From Pleurotus ostreatus/Saccharomyces cerevisiae fusant (taxonomy: Eukaryota; Opisthokonta): a DNA stretch of 64,000 nucleotides. The stretch lies in the NCBI GenBank assembly GCA_024196135.1, contig JAMQCK010000047.1, positions 62,001-126,000 of the forward strand. The letters run 5' to 3'. Each line of letters starts with the position of its first letter. Positions within the stretch are counted from its first letter, which is position 1. The notes under the pieces are model-generated. The model saw only the letters and a list, made by a program, of their open reading frames with translations, searched no databases and was not told the DNA's origin. The position numbers and the translations under genes are program-made. Positions 34,314-45,800 of the stretch are shown one piece after another.

Positions 34314-37300
34314 TTACTGCTGGTCCCGGTGCAGCGCCTCGAAGCGCGAGCCAGGCATGCGCAGAAGCTCCTGGGGAACGCCAATTTCGACGATGCGCCC
34401 ATCGGCCATGACCATAACGGTGTCATAGTCGATGATGGTAGCTGTGGCAGACGGTCAACTAGCGTATCAGGCAATCTCAAGTCACAACTCACAAATACGG
34501 TGCGCGACCGAGATGACAGTCGTGTCGCGCAAGGCCGTCTGTAGCACCTCAAGGAGCTTCTTGTCCGTGGCCATGTCCATGCTGTCAACATCGGTCAGCC
34601 CAATCAACCCCAAGCAAGAATGATGCTTCTCGTACCTTGACGTCGCCTCATCAAGCACCACGATGCGGCGCTTCTGCAAGAGCACGCGCGCAATGCACAG
34701 CAGCTGGCGCTCACCGCCGGAGAACTGAAGGCCGTCCGCAGAGATCAAGGTGTCAAGCTTTCCGTCGAGGTTCTCCACGGCAGCCTTCATGCCGACAAGA
34801 TCGAGGGCGGACCAGATTTGCTGATCGTCGATACCTTCAGCGCAGCCAAGGAGAAGGTTGTCGCGGAGGGAGGCGTATAGGAGGAAGGGCGTTTGAGAGA
34901 CGGTGCTACAGGGGGTGTTCAATAGAGGATAGAGACATTGGAGGTGCAGCTTACCTGATCGCCTCGCGCAGCCTCTTGACTGGCACGGTCGAGATGTCCA
35001 CACCGTCGATGAGGATCTGACCTTGCACCAGGTCCTCCTGGTCAAGCCCACGAAGCAGTGCAAAGACGGTGCTGCTCTTGCCGCTGCCCGTGCGCCCACA
35101 GATGCCCAGCTTCTGCCCGCTGCGCACCGTGAAGGTCAGGTCGTCCAGCACATACGGCGAGTCCTCCGCATAGCGCAAGCTGACGCCTCTGTACTCGATC
35201 TGCCCCGCACTCGGCCAGCTCGGGCCAGGGTCGACCTTCGCGTCCTTCTCCGGGTCGTAGTCCTTGCGCAGGGAGTCGAGCTCGAAGACACGCTCGACGG
35301 AGACAACACCGTTCTCCACGCGGGTGTAGGCGAGAAGGAGGTTGATGAGGCTCTGCGCGAGGCTGACCAATTGCGAGAGCGCGACACCGAGGAAGCCGCC
35401 GGAGGTCGAGCCGCGAAGACCGACTGCGAGGGCAGCAATGGCAATGGCGATGAGCGCCGTCAGGAGGTTGAGTGCAGTGCGGAGGAAGCGGATGCCGGCG
35501 TAACGGTAGTACATAGGCGCTTGTGCGCGGTCGAGGTGGTGGGCGCAGGCCGTCTTGAAGAGACGCTCAGCCTGGAAAGCGCGGATAGTGACCAGCCCAT
35601 TAAGCGAGGACGTGAATGCAGTGTACATGGGCGTCTTCGAGCTCATCGTCAACCGCTGTAGCTGCCTCGAAGTCGCCAAATAGACGCGCTGCAACGACCA
35701 ATAGAACAGCCCAATGAACGGTACTGCAATCGCCAGCCACGGCACCGCAATCAGAATCAGCACGACCGCGCCAATCACATACACCGCCGTGAACGTAAAG
35801 TCCTGAATCGCGCGCGGGAACGCAAAGTCCGCGACGAACATGTCGCTCGACCAACGGTTCTGCAGCATGCCCGCAGGCGTGCGCTGGAAATACGTGACGG
35901 GCGCGCCGAGCACCGCGTCGAGCTGGCGCGCGTGGATGGCGAGCGAGGCGTGCGGCGCGGTGTGCTGCGTGTAGGTGTACATGGTGACGAAGGACGCGAG
36001 GAAGCAGGCGACGGTGAAGGCGGCGTAGCCGCCGAGCCAGGGCCCGTGGTTGCGCGAGCCGCTCTCGGACCAGAAGCGGAGGAGGATCTGGAGGCCGACT
36101 TGCATGCCGGTGTAGAGGATGAGGCAGGCGAGGCAGAGAAGGAGGCGCGGGTAGCCGCAGGCGTGGAGATAGAAGCGGTAGGGCGCCCAGGAGGAGACAC
36201 TCGGGGCATCCTTCTTGTCGTTCTCCGCGTCCTTGGGCTTTGCGGGTGCCTGCATCCCCGTCTTCATGGGTCCAGGGGCAGGCGTCGTGGGCGTTCCGGC
36301 AGCAGTCGCGGCAGACTCGTCGTCGTCCGCAATATCCTGCTCCTCCTCGTCTTTCTGCTCGCCGACATACTTGCGCAGATCGACATGGTGCGCATGCAGC
36401 TCGGCGAGCGTCCCCTCCGCCACCACCGACCCCGCATCGAGCACAATGACATGGTCCGCGACGCCGAGATGCCGATCTGGGAAAACCGGGTCAGCGGGCC
36501 GATCAAGCGAAGCATGCCGACGGCGGCCAATGGCCGCGCGCGCATCTCAAAACAAACACTCACGGCTGTGGGTGGCGAGCACGACGATCCCGCCGCGGAG
36601 AAGGCCCTTGCTCCCGAAGAGCGCGTCGAACACGGCATTGGAAGTGTGCGCGTCGAGTGCGGAGAAGCAGTCGTCGAGGAGTGTCACCCGGCAGCGGGCG
36701 TATACCGCGCGGGCGAGGGACTACGGCATGGCTTGTCAGCAAGAACAACGACGACAAACGACATCTGGCTTACGATACGCTGCCTCTGGCCACCACTCAC
36801 GGATCCACCTGCGTCCGCCATCACCGTCATGTCACCCTTGTCCATGCGCGCCAGGTCGGGGCGCAGCGCGCACGCATCGATCACAGTCTCATACCATTCG
36901 GCATCGAACAAGTTGTCAAGAACGATGTTTTCGCGCACGGTCGTCGGCCACACGAACGCCTCCTGGGGCGCATATGCGATACGTCCAGTCGGCAAGGTGC
37001 CCGTTCCCGTCACGATCTTCGTCTCACCGAGCAAAGTCCTCAACAACGTTGTCTTGCCCTACTTCTCGTCAGCCTACCAGCCGCAACATGCAAGGGGTCG
37101 GCACTCACCGATCCCACCGGACCCGCAATCATGTTCAAGCTGTTCGGATAGATGTTGGCGCACACGTCGGACAGGATGGCCTTCCCTCCTGTGTTGCCCT
37201 CGACCGTGACATGCGAGAGCTGCAACTGCCTCGGGACTGCCGTAATCGACGATCTCGCCGTCATCTCCCCGTCATCCAGATCTTCGTTCAGCAGCTTCAA

Positions 37301-39258
37301 GTCCGCCGTCTGATGCAACCCATCGCTTGACGGGCGCTCCTCCATGGACAAGAAGCCCTCAATGCGCTTCATACTCGCAAAGGACGCCAGCAAGAGCGGG
37401 AAGCAGTTGCCTACGGTGCTAATCGGTAGTGTCGCGAGGTTGACCACGGTCAAGATTGTGAAGAGGTGCTCAGGCCTGAGCTGCTCGTCCTTGATGCCGA
37501 CGTACGTGCCGAGCGCGGAAACGCCCGCCAGGTTGATAGTTGCCGAAGAGAGGACACCGACGATGACCAGCTGCTTGAAGAACGAGCGCAAGAAGGCGAT
37601 CTCCTTGTTGCGGACCGGTTCTACCCACTTGGGCACGGCGGGCTCGACGGCGAGGAGCTTGATGGGGATGATCTGCGACATGACCGACGTCTGCGAGAAC
37701 GAAACGAATGAATCGGGCACTTATGTTCAAGGGAAGAAGCGACCAACCAGGACTTTGATCCGTGCTTGCGTGCTACCCATCCAGTTCTTCTGGGCCTTTG
37801 CGACGCGCTTGCCGACCCAGCTGGTGACAAAGCAGAAGCCGGCCATGATGCAGATGGGAGGGATCATGGCGAACGATGCCTAGTGCAATGATAAGTATGG
37901 ACCAGGCTGGGTACTACGATTAACATACCTGGAACCAGAGCACGACCGCTGCGACGACAATGGACACGACAGCCGACCACGTCTCGTGGAAGAACGCAAT
38001 GCCCTCGCAGACACGCTCGACGTCGACGGACATGTACGTCACCGCGGCGCTGCGCCCCTCGCTCTCCGCCACCGTCGCAGACAGCAACATCGACTTGTCC
38101 ATGATCACGCTTACGAGCGCTGCGCGATATGTGACGACCATCGTGTACACGCGGTCCCAGTACAGGCCGGTCAAGAACGCGATACTCGGGTACACAATCG
38201 CGTACGCGCCGACGAGCGCCCAGCCCTGCGCCGCATCCTGGTGCACATTGTCGTCCGAGTACGAGTCGATGAAGCTGAGCATGCGCTTCACAAGGTACGG
38301 CTGCGCGAATGTCGCCGCGACCAAGAGCAGCTTCGGCGTCACCGGCGCGAGGAATTCGGGCGCGAACGCGCGGATGGAGGGCCCGAAGATGTGGTGCCGG
38401 CCATCCTTGCCTTTGTCGACGGCGAGCATCTCGCGCAGGCGGCGGTTGGCGGGGGCGGAGGAGAGGTTTTCGGGCAGGCCAAAGGCGTTGAGGTCATCGA
38501 GGGTGAAGGTGCGTCGGAAGCCGCTGATCAGGACGGGATAGAGCCAGACGAAGAAGAGGCGCGCGGGCAAGGACGCTGTAGGCTCGTGCGCGGCGGGCTG
38601 GATGAATCGTAAGTACACATGTTTTCTCATCGTGTTTCCCCGCATACCTTGTGTGACGCCCTGAGGAATCTGCGCTTGTGCGTGAGTTCGACGAACACCA
38701 AGCACGCCCGGGCACCGAATGCCACGGCGAATGCGGGGAAGAACTGCAGGTGCTTCAAGGATGTATTGGCGTATGTGCGTAGTTGGGTCGCGGAGAATAA
38801 TGCAGTGAGCAGGAGATAGCAGGTGATGAGGGTGCTGGGCGCCGGACGGCGCGTGTGATGCAGGTACGACAGCGGTGCGAGGACGACCTGGGAAAAGACC
38901 TGTCAGCGCGGCAGTAAAATACACGATCGCGAGTACGCACCGTCGCCGCCAGCTCAAGCCCAAACGCTGTGGTCGCCCATTCCGCCCAGCCATCGCGGGG
39001 AAGGAGGCCTAGTGTTGCAGCTAGCGATGCCAGAAGCACCGCGTACAGGGTAAGCTTCACGCATACGAGCGCGTCGAGTGCCGATTTGGTGATCGAATGC
39101 CTCCGCCAGAGGTCGGTCGTGCGTGTAATGCCGAGGAAAAGGAATACAGCAGCGGGAAGGATGGCGAGGATGCGGTACTGGAACCCAAGGCTGAAGTCCA
39201 TCGCGCGGCAGGACGCCGCTGGCCCAAAGCCCGCTTCATCGCGGCAGACGGCCTCCAT
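34314..39258 (-). CDS. Full-length ABCC (MRP-type) transporter
   Basis: ATP-driven exporter of the multidrug-resistance-associated family, at the plasma or vacuolar membrane. Exons in reading order: 39258-38941, 38899-38648, 38597-37929, 37879-37748, 37690-37109, 37058-36774, 36720-36564, 36476-34955, 34905-34636, 34581-34493, 34441-34314; 1467 residues. The order is an N-terminal five-helix TMD0-like part, TMD1, NBD1, an acidic linker, TMD2 and NBD2. NBD1 has GPVGSGKTTLL (split by an intron) and the signature SGGQRQRIS. Its Walker B is LLDD, lacking the catalytic Glu, as is usual for ABCC proteins. NBD2 is complete: GRTGSGKSS, FSGGERQ and VVLDEATS. It is divergent from the adenylation gene across a promoter with GATA sites, which suggests export of the cluster product. 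Fungal ABCC pumps also export xenobiotics, so the substrate is an inference. Confidence 0.93.
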
Positions 39259-39346
39259 CGAGCACTGGGAGGGCGGGGGCGCGGAAACTTGGAGGGATGA
39301 GCGCACTAGACTGCGACGGGACCAACGTGTATCTAATCTGCATCAA

Positions 39347-39355
39347 ATCAGATAA
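39347..39355 (+). promoter_or_regulatory. GATA site ATCAGATAA
   Basis: Exact match to ATCWGATAA, the site described for SreA-type GATA repressors that shut off siderophore genes when iron is plentiful. Binding here is inferred. Confidence 0.65.
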
Positions 39356-39548
39356 GCGGGCTATTTTGATCGCCAGGCATCACGTGGAGAGCGTCCGCGC
39401 TGGGTGGGGGCTTCGTGGCTCCTCTTTCTGCCTTCTCGGCGCGGTTTGCATGTGGGGGACCGGCTGTCGGGTGATGGATGGCCTGGGAGGGTTCTCGGGG
39501 GCTTGGCGGGTCGGACGTGGCCGGGATGCGGTCGGCGATGGGCGGCCG

Positions 39549-39557
39549 TTATCTGAT
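39549..39557 (-). promoter_or_regulatory. GATA site ATCAGATAA, reverse orientation
   Basis: The plus strand reads TTATCTGAT, the exact reverse complement of the first site. A CGATAAG (39572-39578, fitting HGATAR) follows 15 nt downstream on the plus strand. Confidence 0.65.
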
Positions 39558-39673
39558 TAGGGCGCATGGCGCGATAAGATTGTGGCCTGACGTTCGATCG
39601 GTGGGCTGATCCGCCTCCGTTGGGCGCTAATCCGGAGTCCGAGCCGGAACTCGACTTGTTCGTCTCTGCCGTC

Positions 39674-42306
39674 ATGCTCGTTTCAACTTCGCACAGCGGG
39701 CCCTACACCTACCACCCGCTGCCTGACCTGGGGTCTATGCAGAGGCAGCCTGCGCATGCTCCGTGTAAACTCAGCGTTTCCTTGAACAAGGAAGTCAGCG
39801 CGCTCGATGACGCCGTCCGGAGCGACCTACGCGCCGCTTTCGCGAGCACGCTCATGAAGTACATCGACAGCAACGACTTTCTCTTCGGAGAGACAGAGGA
39901 GGACTACATTTTTGACCCCGAGGCTGTAGTCATTCGCCTCGCGCGCGCCGAACTGCAGGACGGCCGCTCCTGGCGCGACTTCGCCACATCCCTCGCACGC
40001 GGCGCAGAGTGCTGTCTCGACGATGTGCGCCTCGAGCTCATGCTGGGGGATCACCAGAACCCCCTGCCTGCGATGGTTATCTGGGACGTCCTGCGCTGCT
40101 CTGATCCAGAGGTGTACGCGCCCTCCAGCATCGTCTTCGGCGCGCACATCGACGGCGGACGTGTCTTCCTCGACCTCCTCGCCGATCGCGCGCTCATCTC
40201 GCCCTCTGCGCTCGAGAACTTCGTTGCCCAGATCGTCGAGACCTATGGCGCCATTACTACTTTGCCCGACGAGCCGTGTACGACGCCGGTCAAGATGCCG
40301 CAGGAACTGCTCTCCGTCTCGCCCGCGACAATCGACCCCGCGCAGGAGAAGGTCGTCGTGGAGTGGCTGTTCGAGAACGCAGCGACTCGTCCAAACGCTA
40401 TTGCGCACGAAGTGTATGCCTCGCTGGAGCAACCGCCGCAGTTCGTCACATATGGCGAGCTGAACGAGCAAACGAATGTGTTGGCGCGATGGCTGGTGGC
40501 GAATGGGGTTGGCATTGAGGACAAGGTGTGCTTGTGCAGCCAACGGAATGCGTTCTTCTACGTCGCGATGGCCGCTATACTCAAGGCGGGCGCTTGCTAT
40601 GTTTCGGTACGTCTTCTCGTCTGCATCATGTACTTGTCGCCTGATGACTTCCCCCTAGATCGACGTCGAACTCCCGGTCGAGCGCAAGAAATACATCGAG
40701 CAGGACAGCGAATCCAAATTCGTCTTCGTTACCTCCCAAGACGACGCAGGCGTCTTCGCGCATCCTGCCTTGCTGAAGGACGACCTCCTCCGGCAAGCGC
40801 GTGAGGAACACGGGAACGAGAATATCTGCCTAGCGTCTCTCGACAACTTAGCGTATCTGCTGTATACTTCAGGTTCGCTTGCCTCTTCCTCCCGCATATA
40901 TACAGTTTGCTAATCACGCTCGCTAGGTACCACTGGCACGCCCAAGGGGTGCTTACTCGAGCATCGTGGCCTCTTCTGGGCCATGGTGTCCTTCTGCGCG
41001 CTCCCTCGCCCGGTCACGAACCCCGATACCGACAAGCGGTTGTCGCTTGCATGTAAGTCCTCTCCCTGCCTCTCTTTCGTCTCTACCTTCTCAGCCACAC
41101 CCTAGCCACCGCCTTCGACGTGCACATCTCCGAGATCGTCCAGTCCTGGGGTCTCGGGACACGCCTTGTCAGCGCACCGCGCTTCGAGTTGCTCACCCAG
41201 CTCCGAAAGCATGTCATCGACATCGGGATCACGCACGTCGGGATGGTGCCGAGCATGATCGAGGCGCTGTTGGAGACGGCAGATGGGCTGCCGCTGAAGT
41301 ATCTGGTGTCGGGCGGGGAGAAAATCACGGATATGTTGCTGCAGAAGTGGTCGACAAGGCAGGATCTGGTATTGGCGAATTTCTATGGGTGAGTACAGTA
41401 TTCTCTCGGTCACCGCCGCCGATTAATTCCTGACGACCCCCCAGCCCCACCGAGGCCACCATCGGCTGCACCTCGCGGCGCGTCGGGCCCAACGACCGGA
41501 AGGAAAATATCGGGAAGGCGTTTCCTTCCTGCGGGGCGTATGTCTTGGACAAGAAGTTGCGGACTGTGCCGCTGGGCTGCCCAGGCGAGCTCGTACTGTC
41601 GGGTCCGCTGATTGCGAGAGGTGCGTGCGGGTTCATCGTGATGATGGTTTTCGCGACTTCTTTTCCCTCTGCTTACACTACCCCAGGCTACCACAACCTC
41701 CCCGAAGCCACAGCAAAGGCCTTCATCCACCTCCCCGATGGCACGCGCGCCTACCGCACCGGCGACCTCGTGCGCATGCTGCCCGACGGGACGCTCGAGA
41801 TCATGGGCCGCATCGACCACCAGGTGAAGTACAGGGGCGTGCGTATCGAGACGGAGGGGATTTCGTCGATTTTGGCGGGGTCGGCGAGCAGCACGAACGA
41901 CGTCGAGCTCTCCGTGCTCACCTTCATCACTGGACACCCACAGGTGGGGCCGGAGCTGTTGGTCAGCTTCGTCGCGCCGGCGGCCGCGAAGGACGTGAGC
42001 GTTGAGGAGAGACGGAATGGGGTGCCGGGGGTGAAGAAGCCGGATGCTGGGTGGGAGAGGGGGACGGGGAAGGGGAAGGGGGAGGAGGAGAGAACGGAGA
42101 CCGGTGCCACCACCACGAAGGACCTGATGCGGACGCTCAAGCGTGCGGTCGAGGAGCAGCTGCCGTCGTATATGCGCCCTGCGTATATCATCCCGGTCGA
42201 GTATCTGCCGCTGACGCTAAACGGAAAGACGGACAGGCGGAAGTTGGAGCATATTTTCCAAGGAATGGGCCTGAACGAGTTGTTGCAGGCGCAGGGTGGG
42301 CGGTAG
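39674..42306 (+). CDS. Free-standing NRPS adenylation-domain protein
   Basis: Predicted to activate an amino or carboxylic acid as an adenylate. Exons: 39674-40606, 40659-40872, 40927-41052, 41106-41388, 41445-41620, 41687-42306; 783 residues. The first 200 residues resemble the C-terminal part of a condensation domain (SIVFGAHIDG...FLDLLADRALI), as at the start of the neighbouring NRPS. A complete A domain follows: LLYTSGTTGTPKG, FDVHISE, SGGEKIT, NFYGPTEATIG, YRTGDLV and NGKTDRR with the A10 Lys. Reading the GrsA specificity positions by eye gives about D-V-S-G-V-G-F-I-G-K. The A8 block is odd (VRIETEGISS instead of VRIELGEIE). The protein stops about 17 residues after NGKTDRR, with no thiolation, thioesterase or reductase domain. 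The start is the first ATG; a second ATG lies at 39737. Confidence 0.85.
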
Positions 42307-42848
42307 CGCGATGTATTGCGTCCCTTGTGTTGTGCTATTCAAAGTCTGTATTGTCTGCACGTCGCAGCTGCGCGCAGAATGCACCATCGAGCAAGGTAGC
42401 TATGGCGCGATCTGAAGATGACGATGACCGGATGCTCGTCGGTTCAGCCGTCCGACAGGGCGAAGATGAGCAGGCTGCTCGACCTTGGCGCACATGTCGG
42501 CGAATGCAGGACGGCGTTCCAGACCACTAAACCTGTCATTGCGTGGGTTACGCCCTGCCATCGTACGCATGCCGAAAGCCCTCGCGCCTGAGTCAATGGA
42601 GGGTGTGAAAGTCGAACGTCGACGTCCGGGTGCCCTGCCATCAGCCCGCGTGCTTCATCTAATCGCCATTGCAAATGGTCTGTTAATCTGATATGATAAG
42701 ATTTCGCCCGGCGCTATCGCGATCTGGTGACATGACAGATCCGCTGTCCTGCCGGAGCGTGCTGCGTTCTGCTCCTCTCTCTTCGTCTACCACGACGCTC
42801 GCCTTGCGCACTGAAGCGATCAACTCGCCTACTACAGCCTCACCAACC
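42307..42848 (+). promoter_or_regulatory. Intergenic region upstream of the NRPS, with GATA doublet
   Basis: About 540 nt between the adenylation gene and the NRPS start. A doublet ATCTGATAT / TGATAAG lies at 42686-42700. The first element misses ATCWGATAA by one base and the second fits HGATAR. The reading frame of the NRPS is open through this point, but the ATG at 42849 in ACCATGG context is the better start. Confidence 0.5.
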
Positions 42849-45800
42849 ATGGCTGCACCACCCGCACCCGCGATGAACGCGCTACCCGCGACGCGAGTGC
42901 CCTGCTTCTACCCGAATACACAGACTATCGGCGGGGCGACCGAGGGAGTCGTCCAGCAACGAATCGACAGCCCGCCCGACTCTACGCTCGAGACGCGCTA
43001 CCAGTCCTGCGCGGCGACAGTGCGCGCGCTGCTCGGCACCACTGGCGAGTTCGCGTTCCGCGTCGGCGATCAGCGAGTCGCCGTCGTCGAAGGCGTCGAC
43101 GAGCCGGGCGCGCCAGAGACGCTGAACATCGTCGATGCGTCAGGTGCCGAAGGACTTGACGCGATCGAGGTCAAGTTCAGCGCGGGGAAAGGATCGGGGG
43201 ACGAGAAGGCAAAGTTCCATATTGTCGACACCGGGAACGAAGTCAAGATCGTGTATGCGCATCAATGCGTACCGGACGATCTCGCGAACAGGCTGCTCGC
43301 ATTCTATGTGCGGCAAGCCTCCAAGACGCCCTCCACCAACGACCAGGAGGCATCATTGTCCATCCTGAACCACCCACCTCAAAACTACCCGGCGGATACC
43401 CAGGCTCCCGCCCTACTTCACGCGCCATTCCTCCTTTCCGCCAAGGCGCGCCCTGAAAACATCGCGGTCGACTATCTCGGACCCGAGGACGCAGAGCGCC
43501 AGCGCCAGGCGATCACGTACGGCGAGCTCGATGCGCAGTCCGCGGCACTAGCGAAGGTCCTCCGTAACATCGACGGCGCGCGCAATAGCATCGTGCCGTT
43601 TTTGCTGCCCGCGTCTGTCGAGATCTACGTCGCGTACTTGGGCATCTTGCGGTCGGGAAAGGCGTTCAGTCCGCTGCCGACGCTCGACGGCGCGCCCGTA
43701 TCGCGGGTGCAGGAGCTCATTGAGGATTTGGCGGCGAAGGTTTTGGTGGGAATGGGGGAGCGCCCGGCATGGCTCGACGAGAAGGTCGAGTGGATTGACA
43801 TCGCGGACACGGAGGCTTTGCTGGCGCGCGCCGCGGGCATAGAAGCCGCGCTCGACGAGCTCGCGCAGAGCCCAGACGATCTGGCATATGGTGAGCGCCA
43901 TACACGCATCCTAGAGCGCGTCTAACGCACCTCACTCCCCAGTCCTCTTTACCTCCGGCTCAACCGGCAAACCCAAGGGCGTGCAAATCGCGCACCGCTC
44001 GGCTTCGACGTCTATTCACGGTCACTTGAGCGTCAGGCGCGTGTCGCCCAACGCGAGGTGGTTCCAGTTCGCCGCTGCTACGTTCGATCCAGTGAGCGCT
44101 TCGCGTCGAGGGTCGTATACAATGCTAAGTCGCGTCTATAGTCCGTCATGGAGATCTTCTGCACCCTATCTTGCGGCGCGACACTATTGAGCGCCTATCG
44201 ACCGCGCTTCCTTACCGACCCGGACAAGGTCCTGGGTGAGCTCGGCGCGACGAACATGATGGCGACGCCGAGCATGGCCGCAGTGCTGAAAGCGGAGCGA
44301 ATTGGTGCGTTTACTGAGTCCAAATTTTCTGCTCTTGCTGACATTTTCATAGTCGAAATCCGCGAGAAAACGTACGGCCCCGTCGCGGACGATCTCGAGT
44401 ACGCGTTCGAGCTGTGGACGATGGGGGAGAAGCTGAGCGACCGCGTGATCGCCGAGTTCGATCGCGCGCCCCGCTTCTCGGTGTGGAACGCTTATGTCAG
44501 TAGGCTCGGCATCTTCCGTACTTCCTCTGCCTTGAACTTCGTGCTCATCGTTTGCAGGGCCCGACGGAGGCGTCTATCAATGTTACGCTCAGGAAGCATC
44601 CGAAGGGGGAGTCGGGGAGTAGGCTGGGGCCCCCTATACCGACGGCGTCGATGTTGGTGCTGCATCCGACGGAGCCGCGCGCAATTGCGCATGGCTTCCC
44701 CGGCGAGTTGGCGCTGGGAGGGGTACAAGTAGCAAGAGGGTGAGTTGGATTTATTATTGTCCGCATATAAGCGCTGACATCTTGGTCTTCAGCTATCTGA
44801 ACAACCCGGAGCAAACTGCACGCGTCTTCGTTGATATTCCCGGTGTCGGTCGCGTATATCGCACGGGCGATTGGGCGCGTACAGTCGTCGGCCAGGATGG
44901 GCAGTGGTCCGAAATTGAGTACTTGGGAAGGATGGGTGTCGATCAAGTCAAGCTCTCTGGGCGACGTGTTGAGCTTGGAGAGGTGCGTTACTTGCCATGT
45001 TTACAGTGAAGCACGCTAAACGGGTCCCAGATCGACGCTGTCTTGGGACAAGTATCGGGCGTTCAAGCCGCCTACTCGGTCGTCGTGGAGGGTCGGCTGT
45101 TGGCCCTCGTCATTCCGGAGGACCCATCGATCGTCGACTCCGACGCCGACAACGCCCAGCTCGCCAGCAAATTGAGCGAGCACGCCGACATCCACCTGCC
45201 GCTGCATATGCGCCCATCCTCATACCACTTCGCAACAGAGACACCGAGGTCTTCCTCTGGCAAGGCCGATCGTCGCGCTATTGCTCGCATTGTTGCCGAT
45301 CGCGAGTCCGCCACGGAGAAGGCGCCGGAGGATGCCACCGCATACGACGCGACGAACGAGTCCGGGTCCATGTCGTTGGTCCGCAAGCTTGTTTCTGAGG
45401 CGGCAGATGTCCCTCTGTCGGCTGTCACCCCTCGCTCGAATCTACTCCGTCTTGGTGTCGACTCCCTCAAGGCCGTTCGGCTCTTGTACCTCTTGCGACA
45501 GGCTGGCGCAGAGGATCTGGCTCGCCTCAACGTTACTGACATCCTGTCCTGCTCCACGCCTGCGGACATCCTCGCAGCCGCTGCGTCCAAGACGACCTCG
45601 GACGACGCGACTGCAAGCACCCAGGCCTGCGAGCAGGCCATCTCGGACTTCAGGACCGTCGCGCGCCGCACGCTGGGTCTCTCGGACGACTCATCCGTCG
45701 AGATCTGGCCCGCGACCCCCATGCAGGCCGGTGTGCTGGCCTTGTACCTGCGCAGCGCGGATGCGAATGGCTACATCAACCACTCCGTCTTCCATCTCGC

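Larger units (their letters stand above)
39259..39673. promoter_or_regulatory. Divergent promoter with iron-type GATA sites
   Basis: The 415 nt between the ABCC start and the adenylation-gene start must carry both promoters. Two perfect ATCAGATAA elements in opposite orientation and one further CGATAAG lie inside. The plus-strand site is 89 nt from the transporter ATG. The minus-strand site is about 117 nt from the adenylation-gene ATG. Confidence 0.7.

Noticed and set aside
35000..38600. Long plus-strand frames over the ABC transporter (for example 35932-37209)
   Set aside because: They are antisense shadows of GC-rich coding sequence. All ABC motifs are on the minus strand with consistent splicing.
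40873..42848. Joining the free adenylation gene and the NRPS into one gene
   Set aside because: The first gene has a clear stop at 42304-42306 after its A10 motif. The 540-nt gap carries GATA elements, and the NRPS has its own start in good context. No splice path across the gap keeps a T domain.
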